NCBI GenBank assembly: GCA_003242495.1
Contig: QGUO01000271.1
Span: 1 to 5,459 of the forward strand
Source of the DNA: Pseudomonadota bacterium
Lineage (GTDB): Bacteria > Pseudomonadota > Gammaproteobacteria > Steroidobacterales > Steroidobacteraceae
Direction: 5' to 3'
DNA: 5,459 nt
Shown here one piece after another: positions 1 to 3,464 of this stretch (within the stretch, counting starts at the first letter, position 1; the number at the start of each line of letters is the position of its first letter). The notes under the pieces were generated by a model. It was not told where the DNA came from and did no database searches. It was given only the letters and a program-made list of their open reading frames with translations. The translations under genes were made by a program, and so were the position numbers.

Positions 1-240
1 CGCCGTGCTGGTGGGGTTCCCCGGGAGGCTCCGCGCGGTCCCCGAGCTACGGGGTGATGCCCACAGCCCGCGGTACGGACGGGACGCAGGCGTCGCCGAA
101 GGCTCGATCCGACTGAGCGGGCGACGTCCACACGCGGCCGCCCCGCGCGTCACGCCGCATCGGCGGCTGCGCTGCGGAGGCACGGGCGCCGCACCCGTCC
201 AGTGCACGCGGGGGGAATGCGTCAGAAGGAGCCGCCGGTG
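1..240. other. unassigned GC-rich segment, no supportable gene
   Basis: I see no convincing gene here. A plus-strand frame is open from position 5 to 241, but its product is very arginine-rich, has no recognisable motif, and looks like a chance open frame in GC-rich DNA. Several short perfect hairpins are present: a 5-bp stem at 40-54, a 5-bp stem with a 2-nt loop at 83-94, and a 5-bp stem with a 4-nt loop at 154-167. Such stems are expected by chance at this base composition. The segment shows no motifs of RNase P RNA, tmRNA or SRP RNA. It lies downstream of the tRNA gene and may contain the end of a gene that begins outside the window. Confidence 0.4.
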
Positions 241-251
241 ACGGTCAGGGG

Positions 252-290
252 TAAGCAGAAACGAGAACGCCCCGGGTAACCGGGGCGTTC
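252..290 (-). terminator. rho-independent-type terminator after tRNA-Thr
   Basis: Positions 265-275 and 280-290 form a perfect 11-bp inverted repeat with a 4-nt loop and a GC-rich core. Read on the minus strand, the hairpin begins 10 nt after the 3' CCA of the tRNA and is followed by a T-rich but interrupted tail (TCGTTTCTGCTT, 253-264). Position and stem strength fit the end of the tRNA transcript. The broken T-run makes it weaker than a textbook terminator. No T-run follows on the plus strand, so termination in the other direction is not supported. Confidence 0.75.
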
Positions 291-300
291 AAGGGCAAAC

Positions 301-376
301 TGGTGCCGGAGAAGAGATTCGAACTCCCGACCTTCGCATTACGAATGCGCTGCTCTACCAGCTGAGCTACTCCGGC
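301..376 (-). tRNA. tRNA-Thr (anticodon CGT)
   Basis: The minus strand folds into a complete 76-nt cloverleaf. The acceptor stem pairs GCCGGAG (376-370) with CTCCGGC (311-305), followed by discriminator A and an encoded CCA (303-301). The D arm is GCTC/GAGC with the GG of the loop. The anticodon loop TTCGTAA places CGT at positions 34-36, which reads the threonine codon ACG. The T loop is TTCGAAT. The anticodon arm and variable region match E. coli thrW from memory. Two wobble pairs sit in the T stem. The gene follows the Fur-family gene at a distance of 30 nt and has its own promoter-like sequence. tRNA genes are frequent integration sites, but no att repeat or integrase is visible. Confidence 0.97.
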
Positions 377-416
377 GAGGGGGCGCAAGTATAAAGGGGC
401 GATTCTCTACTCGCCA
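377..416 (-). promoter_or_regulatory. candidate tRNA-Thr promoter with GC-rich discriminator
   Basis: On the minus strand a near-consensus -10 hexamer TATACT (388-393) sits 11 nt before the first base of the mature tRNA. A poor -35 match (TGGCGA, 411-416) lies at 17-nt spacing, inside the end of the upstream regulator gene. Between the -10 and the tRNA is a C-rich stretch. A GC-rich discriminator is the known hallmark of stable-RNA promoters under stringent (ppGpp) control, so growth-rate regulation is an inference. Transcription would begin near 380-382, leaving a leader of a few nucleotides for RNase P to remove. Confidence 0.6.
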
Positions 417-871
417 CTCCCTGCGCTGGAACGCTTGCGACGAATGCGAATCACCACCTCCACGGCGGCCGCCTCGGTGCCCTCCGGCAGCTGCGGGAAC
501 CGACTGAATGCGATCTCGTCCGGCGCGATGTCGACCAGCTCGCCGGTCTCGATATCGTGGAAATGGTGATGCGGCACCCGGGTGGAGTCATACACCGAGC
601 GCTCGGAATCGAGATGGATCTGGCGCACCAGCCCGTGCTGCGCCAGCGCCTTGAGGGTGTTGTACACCGTCGCCTTGGAGACCCGCGAGCCCCTGCGGCG
701 CAGCTCATCCAGGATCTGCTCGGCCGTCATGTGCGCCGGGGCGGACATGAGTACCGAGGCGACGCGCAGGCGCTGCGCGGTGGGCTTCAGCCCCCGGCTG
801 TCGAGCTCTCGCGCGATGGTCTCCAGGGACCGGGGCGTCTGGGAAAATTCCACGGGGAATTCCGGGCTCAC
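407..871 (-). CDS. Fur-superfamily transcriptional regulator, Irr-like, cysteine-free
   Basis: This encodes a 154-residue DNA-binding regulator of the Fur superfamily, probably a dimeric cytoplasmic repressor responding to iron, heme or peroxide. Residues about 15-85 are the winged helix, with the family pattern LKPTAQRLRV (28-37), MTAEQILDEL (48-57) and the recognition helix KATVYNTL (66-73). The dimerisation and metal-binding half begins at the histidine cluster HHHFH (101-105) and continues with ETGELVDI (108-115). The two CxxC zinc motifs of Fur, Zur and most PerR proteins are missing, and there is no cysteine anywhere. The first CxxC position reads DIET. Together with the ending VEVVIRIRRK this resembles the Irr branch better than true Fur. 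The heme regulatory motif of Bradyrhizobium Irr is absent. The start is a GTG preceded by GGTGGA (878-883). It is followed by the tRNA gene. Family membership is secure; the signal sensed is unknown. Confidence 0.9.
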   Translation of the reverse strand: MSPEFPVEFSQTPRSLETIARELDSRGLKPTAQRLRVASVLMSAPAHMTAEQILDELRRRGSRVSKATVYNTLKALAQHGLVRQIHLDSERSVYDSTRVPHHHFHDIETGELVDIAPDEIAFSRFPQLPEGTEAAAVEVVIRIRRKRSSAGSGE

Positions 872-910
872 AAGTCATCCACCGGCAATATATTTGACCC
901 AAGCATACCC
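872..910 (-). promoter_or_regulatory. AT-rich promoter or operator patch ahead of the Irr-like gene
   Basis: The only clearly AT-rich stretch in this gap is 886-896, containing the 8-bp palindrome AATATATT (887-894) within a near-symmetric CAATATATTTG. On the minus strand it gives possible -10 hexamers TATATT (887-892) and TATGCT (902-907), neither with a good -35. GGTGGA at 878-883 is the likely ribosome binding site, 6 nt before the GTG start. If TATATT were the -10, transcription would start inside that site, so TATGCT is the better choice and the palindrome would then lie around the start point, where an autoregulator could bind. No classical Fur box is recognisable. Confidence 0.35.
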
Positions 911-1015
911 CGGGGCGCGCGCGGAGGCGAGATCCCCGCCATTTCCCGTCAATACCCCGAATCTGCCCGCCTGGGGGCGCAGGATCCCCGCTGGTCCGCG
1001 GCCCGCAGGCGCCGG

Positions 1016-1036
1016 CGCCCGGGGCCGCCCCGGGCG
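1016..1036. repeat. perfect 9-bp GC-only hairpin
   Basis: CGCCCGGGG (1016-1024) and CCCCGGGCG (1028-1036) are exact reverse complements around a 3-nt loop. Every pair is G-C, so the stem would be very stable in RNA or in single-stranded DNA. No T-run follows on either strand, so it is not an ordinary intrinsic terminator. It lies 6 bp before the tandem repeat block and may belong to the same structured element. Confidence 0.6.
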
Positions 1037-1042
1037 AGGCAG

Positions 1043-1119
1043 CCGGCTGAAGCGATGGGGAGCCCCGGCCGGCTGAATCGATGGGGGCCCTGGCCGGCGG
1101 AGTCGATGGGGAGCCCCCG
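1043..1119. repeat. three degenerate ~26-bp tandem repeats
   Basis: Three units follow head to tail without spacers: 1043-1068 (26 bp), 1069-1093 (25 bp) and 1094-1119 (26 bp). Each begins CCGGC, has a GATGGGG core, and ends in a short GGGG/CCC inverted repeat. Units 1 and 2 differ at three positions, one of them a single-base gap; units 1 and 3 differ at four. The 25-bp unit breaks the reading frame, so this is not a coding repeat. There are no spacers, so it is not a CRISPR array. It could be a small minisatellite, a set of protein-binding sites or a structured RNA. No further copy is visible in the window. Confidence 0.75.
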
Positions 1120-1221
1120 CTGCAGCCGACGGAACCGCCTGGCCTCGCCGCGCGATGCCGCCGGCGGACCCTGCCCCCTCCCTCGCTGCTAACATCGCGC
1201 CCCAGATAGCCGAGAGTGCCC

Positions 1222-1383
1222 ATGAATTTCGCAGCCGCTTCCCCGACCCCTGACCTGCGCGCCGTCGCCCCGCGCTGCGCCACCGCCTTGCCGCCTGCCA
1301 CGCAGGTCCGTGCGCGGCCGGCGCCGATCAGCCTGCAGGCCGCCCACGCGGCCCACATCGCGCGCCGCGCGGCGCGTCCCTGA
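1222..1383 (+). CDS. possible 53-residue small ORF upstream of pilV
   Basis: An ATG at 1222 opens a 53-codon frame ending at TGA 1381-1383. It is preceded by GAGAG (1212-1216) at a good distance for a ribosome binding site and by a possible -10 TAACAT (1190-1195). The product starts MNFAAASPTPDL, is rich in Ala, Arg and Pro, and resembles nothing I know. It ends 22 nt before the preferred pilV start, so it might be a leader ORF coupled to pilV. The pilV frame is also open through this stretch (from 1226), so a lost base joining the two frames is another explanation. A chance ORF is equally likely. Confidence 0.25.
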   Translation: MNFAAASPTPDLRAVAPRCATALPPATQVRARPAPISLQAAHAAHIARRAARP

Positions 1384-1405
1384 GGTTGCCCCGCATCGAG
1401 TCCCG

Positions 1406-1885
1406 GTGCGCACGCAAGTCCCATTCCGTCCCGCCGCGCGCGGCTTCACGGTGGCCGAGATCCTGGCGGCCCTGCTGGTGCTGGGCATGGCGCTGATCGG
1501 CATCGCCGCCCTGTACAGTCAATCGGCACACACCCCGCAGCAGGTCGATCCGCGCGCCCGCGCCGCCGAGCTGGCGCAAGCCATGGCCGAGCGCATCCGC
1601 GCCAACACCGCCGGCGAGGCCGGCTACGCCACGACCATCGGGATCGACTGTAACCCCGAGGCCCAGGCGGCCACCGCGGAAGCGACCGCCGTCCAGGAGA
1701 CTGCGTGCTGGCAGGAGGAAATCGCGAAAACGTTGCCGAACGGCCAGGGCACGATCACGCGCGATCGCAGCACGATGCCGCCCAGTATCGTGATCGCAGT
1801 GAGCTGGTCGGCCCCCGGCAGCGGCGCCGCCTCTTATGTGACGCGGGTGACGCTGGCCGCACCGGCCGCCACCACGAGCACCTGA
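1406..1885 (+). CDS. pilV: type IV pilus minor prepilin, PilV-like
   Basis: This is a 159-residue type IV prepilin. A short basic leader (residues 1-13, ending AARG) precedes the prepilin peptidase site G|FTVAE, with glutamate at +5 of the mature protein and a hydrophobic N-terminal helix (about 14-36). The following AELAQAMAERIRAN (54-67), the cysteine pair C82/C101 with ACWQEEIAKTLPNGQG (100-115), and the final strands IVIAVSW and YVTRVTL match the PilV family. PilV is one of the minor pilins that prime pilus assembly in the inner membrane. A GTG at 1310 would add 32 residues and give an atypically long leader, so the GTG at 1406 is preferred; the ribosome binding site there is weak (GAG, 1398-1400). 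The gene ends 24 nt from the convergent ispH stop. The partners fimU, pilW, pilX, pilY1 and pilE are not adjacent within the window. Confidence 0.82.
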   Translation: MRTQVPFRPAARGFTVAEILAALLVLGMALIGIAALYSQSAHTPQQVDPRARAAELAQAMAERIRANTAGEAGYATTIGIDCNPEAQAATAEATAVQETACWQEEIAKTLPNGQGTITRDRSTMPPSIVIAVSWSAPGSGAASYVTRVTLAAPAATTST

Positions 1886-1909
1886 CGGGCTCGCCGGCCG
1901 CGCGCCCGC

Positions 1910-2863
1910 TCAGGACTCGACGGCAACCGGGATGCGCAGCTCGCGCGGCAGGGTAAAGACGATCTTTTCGGGCTGACCGGCCAGCTCGACGGGGGCCGAG
2001 CCGCCCCACTCGCGCAGGCGCGCCACCACGCGCTCGACCAGGATCTCGGGGGCCGATGCGCCGGCGGTCACGCCCACGGCGCGTTTGCCTTCGAACCATG
2101 CGCGGTCGAGGTCTTCCGGTCCGTCCACCAGATACCCGGCGATGCCGCCCTTCTCCGCGATCTCGCGCAGGCGGTTGGAATTCGAGCTGGAGGGCGAGCC
2201 GACCACCAGGACGACGTCGCAGCGCTCGACCAGGCGCTTCACCGCATCCTGACGGTTCTGGGTGGCGTAGCAGATGTCCTCCTTGCGCGGGCTGAGCATC
2301 TGCGGGAAACGGGCCCGCAACGCGTCGACCACCCGCTGGGTGTCATCGACCGACAGCGTGGTCTGGGTTACGAAGGCGAGCCGCGTCGGATCACGCACCT
2401 CGAGCCGCTCGACATCCTCCGGCGTCTCGACCAGCAGGATGCGCCCGCCGTATGAGGGGTCGAACTGCCCCATGGTGCCCTCGACTTCCGGATGCCCGGC
2501 GTGGCCGATGAGCACGACGTCGCATCCCTCGCGCGCGTAACGCGTCACTTCCATGTGCACCTTGGTCACCAGCGGACAGGTGGCGTCGAAGACTTTCAGG
2601 CCGCGCTCGCGTGCCTCGTTCTGCACCGCGCGCGAGACCCCGTGCGCGCTGAAGATCACGGTCGCACCGTCGGGAACCTCGCTCAACTCCTCCACGAACA
2701 CCGCACCGAGCTTGCGCAGGCGATCGACCACGTAGCGGTTGTGCACCACTTCGTGACGCACGTAGATGGGCGCGCCGAACAGGTCGATGGCGCGCTCGAC
2801 GATGTCGATCGCACGATCGACGCCGGCACAGAAGCCGCGTGGGTTGGCGAGATAAATGTCCAT
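1910..2863 (-). CDS. ispH: 4-hydroxy-3-methylbut-2-enyl diphosphate reductase IspH (LytB)
   Basis: IspH is the last enzyme of the MEP pathway and reduces HMBPP to IPP and DMAPP with a [4Fe-4S] cluster in the cytoplasm. The product is 317 residues, against 316 in E. coli. The three cluster cysteines are C12 (NPRGFCAGVDRA), C96 (DATCPLVT) and C198 (EDICYATQNRQ). Substrate-pocket residues H41, H74, H124, E126 (HAGHPEVEGT), T168, the SSSNSN motif (225-230) and S270 are all present. The ATG at 2863 is chosen because MDIYLANPRGFCAGV aligns directly with the family N-terminus; an in-frame upstream start at 2944 would overlap lspA and add a non-family extension. No Shine-Dalgarno sequence precedes the ATG. 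It lies 49 nt after lspA and is convergent with pilV. It may be co-transcribed with lspA or use the candidate promoter at 2871-2876. Confidence 0.97.
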   Translation of the reverse strand: MDIYLANPRGFCAGVDRAIDIVERAIDLFGAPIYVRHEVVHNRYVVDRLRKLGAVFVEELSEVPDGATVIFSAHGVSRAVQNEARERGLKVFDATCPLVTKVHMEVTRYAREGCDVVLIGHAGHPEVEGTMGQFDPSYGGRILLVETPEDVERLEVRDPTRLAFVTQTTLSVDDTQRVVDALRARFPQMLSPRKEDICYATQNRQDAVKRLVERCDVVLVVGSPSSSNSNRLREIAEKGGIAGYLVDGPEDLDRAWFEGKRAVGVTAGASAPEILVERVVARLREWGGSAPVELAGQPEKIVFTLPRELRIPVAVES

Positions 2864-2900
2864 GGTGCGCAGTGTACCGCAGGCAGGGGCGCGCTGCCGG
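2864..2900 (-). promoter_or_regulatory. candidate ispH promoter, possibly leaderless
   Basis: On the minus strand TACACT (2871-2876) matches the sigma-70 -10 at five of six bases and is followed by GCGCACC and then the ispH ATG. Normal spacing puts the transcription start at about 2863-2865, at or within two bases of the start codon. The best -35 (CCGGCA, 2895-2900) matches three of six bases at 18-nt spacing. The absence of a Shine-Dalgarno sequence before ispH is consistent with a leaderless start but does not prove one. Confidence 0.4.
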
Positions 2901-2913
2901 CCAGGCAGGCGCC
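2888..2913 (-). other. lspA-ispH intergenic hairpin
   Basis: GGCGC (2888-2892) pairs with GCGCC (2909-2913), and CTGCC (2894-2898) pairs with GGCAG (2904-2908), leaving a 5-nt loop and a single bulged base at 2893. The stem takes in the last base of the lspA stop codon. No T-run follows on the minus strand, so it is not a standard terminator. It may protect the 3' end of ileS-lspA mRNA, slow read-through into ispH, or have no role. Confidence 0.45.
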
Positions 2914-3464
2914 TAGGACTGGTTCTGCTGCGGCTTCTTCCCACCCTCGCGGAACGCGTCGATCAGCAGGCACACCGCGCCGATGGTGATGGCCGAATCC
3001 GCCACGTTGAACGCCGGGAAGTACCGACCGTTCCAGTGGAAATGTATGAAATCGACCACATACCCGAACCACACCCGGTCGATCACATTGCCGAGCGCGC
3101 CGCCGAGCACCAGCGACAGCCCGAGCGCCAGCACGGTCTGCTCAGGCGTGCGGATGCGGCGCAGCCAGATCATGAGCATCACGCTCACGCCGAGGGCCAG
3201 CGCGATGAAGAACCAGCGCTGCCAGCCGCCCGCATCGTGCAGGATGCTGAACGCCGCGCCGCGATTCTGCAGGTGCGTGATGTCGAGGAACGGCAGCAGC
3301 ACGATGCGGTCGTAGAGCTGCACCGTCCCGGCCACCAGCACCTTGGTGGCCTGATCGAGCAGGATGACGAACACCGACAACCACAGCCAATTGCTGGCCC
3401 CGCGGGTGGGCGTGAACCAGACCTTGGTCGCGTCTGCGCCGTTGCGATCGTTCGTGCCTTGCAT
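2913..3464 (-). CDS. lspA: lipoprotein signal peptidase LspA (signal peptidase II)
   Basis: LspA is the inner-membrane aspartyl protease that removes the signal peptide from prolipoproteins after Lgt has lipidated the cysteine. The product is 183 residues, slightly longer than the 164 of E. coli because of a ~20-residue polar N-terminus. The catalytic aspartates are D129 (GNVIDR) and D146 (FNVADSAI). Conserved D37 (LLDQATK) and N67 (HLQNRGAAFS) are also present. Four membrane segments are visible, at about 26-42, 84-101, 108-124 and 153-170. The ATG overlaps the ileS stop as TGATG; an in-frame upstream start at 3581 would overlap ileS by over 100 nt and add an arginine-rich extension, so it is rejected. 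With no clear ribosome binding site, reinitiation after ileS is likely. The fkpB gene found between lspA and ispH in many relatives is absent. Confidence 0.96.
   Translation of the reverse strand: MQGTNDRNGADATKVWFTPTRGASNWLWLSVFVILLDQATKVLVAGTVQLYDRIVLLPFLDITHLQNRGAAFSILHDAGGWQRWFFIALALGVSVMLMIWLRRIRTPEQTVLALGLSLVLGGALGNVIDRVWFGYVVDFIHFHWNGRYFPAFNVADSAITIGAVCLLIDAFREGGKKPQQNQS

Larger units (their letters stand above)
872..1221. other. 350-bp intergenic region with hairpin and tandem repeats
   Basis: This divergent gap separates the Irr-like regulator (minus strand) from the pilV side (plus strand). Several long frames cross it, but their products are low-complexity, rich in Arg, Ala, Gly and Pro, and lack motifs, so I treat it as non-coding. 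It contains the AT-rich patch at 886-896, a perfect hairpin at 1016-1036 and three degenerate tandem repeats at 1043-1119, each described separately. A possible plus-strand -10 is TAACAT at 1190-1195, with no convincing -35. Confidence 0.6.

Noticed and set aside
5..241. 78-codon plus-strand open frame at the left edge
   Set aside because: Arginine-rich product, no motif, no clear start signal; typical chance frame in GC-rich DNA.
1043..1119. CRISPR-like array
   Set aside because: The units are directly adjacent with no spacers, and no cas genes are present.
557..1192. 211-codon plus-strand open frame across the regulator and the intergenic gap
   Set aside because: Half is antisense to the Fur-family gene and the rest is Arg/Gly/Pro-rich sequence through the repeats. 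No family motif and no supporting ribosome binding site.
1310..1405. N-terminal extension of PilV from the GTG at 1310
   Set aside because: It would put a 45-residue Arg/Pro-rich leader before the prepilin cleavage site, far longer than usual for this class; the GTG at 1406 gives a normal 13-residue leader.
705..1424. 239-codon minus-strand open frame through the repeat block
   Set aside because: It overlaps the Fur-family gene in another frame and its product is repetitive, Gly/Ala/Arg-rich and unrecognisable.
1886..1909. bidirectional terminator between pilV and ispH
   Set aside because: The 24-bp convergent gap has only a loose CGGGC/GCCCG pairing and no T-run on either strand, so I could not support it.
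2864..2944. 27-residue N-terminal extension of IspH
   Set aside because: It overlaps the end of lspA and adds non-family sequence; the ATG at 2863 matches the conserved IspH N-terminus.
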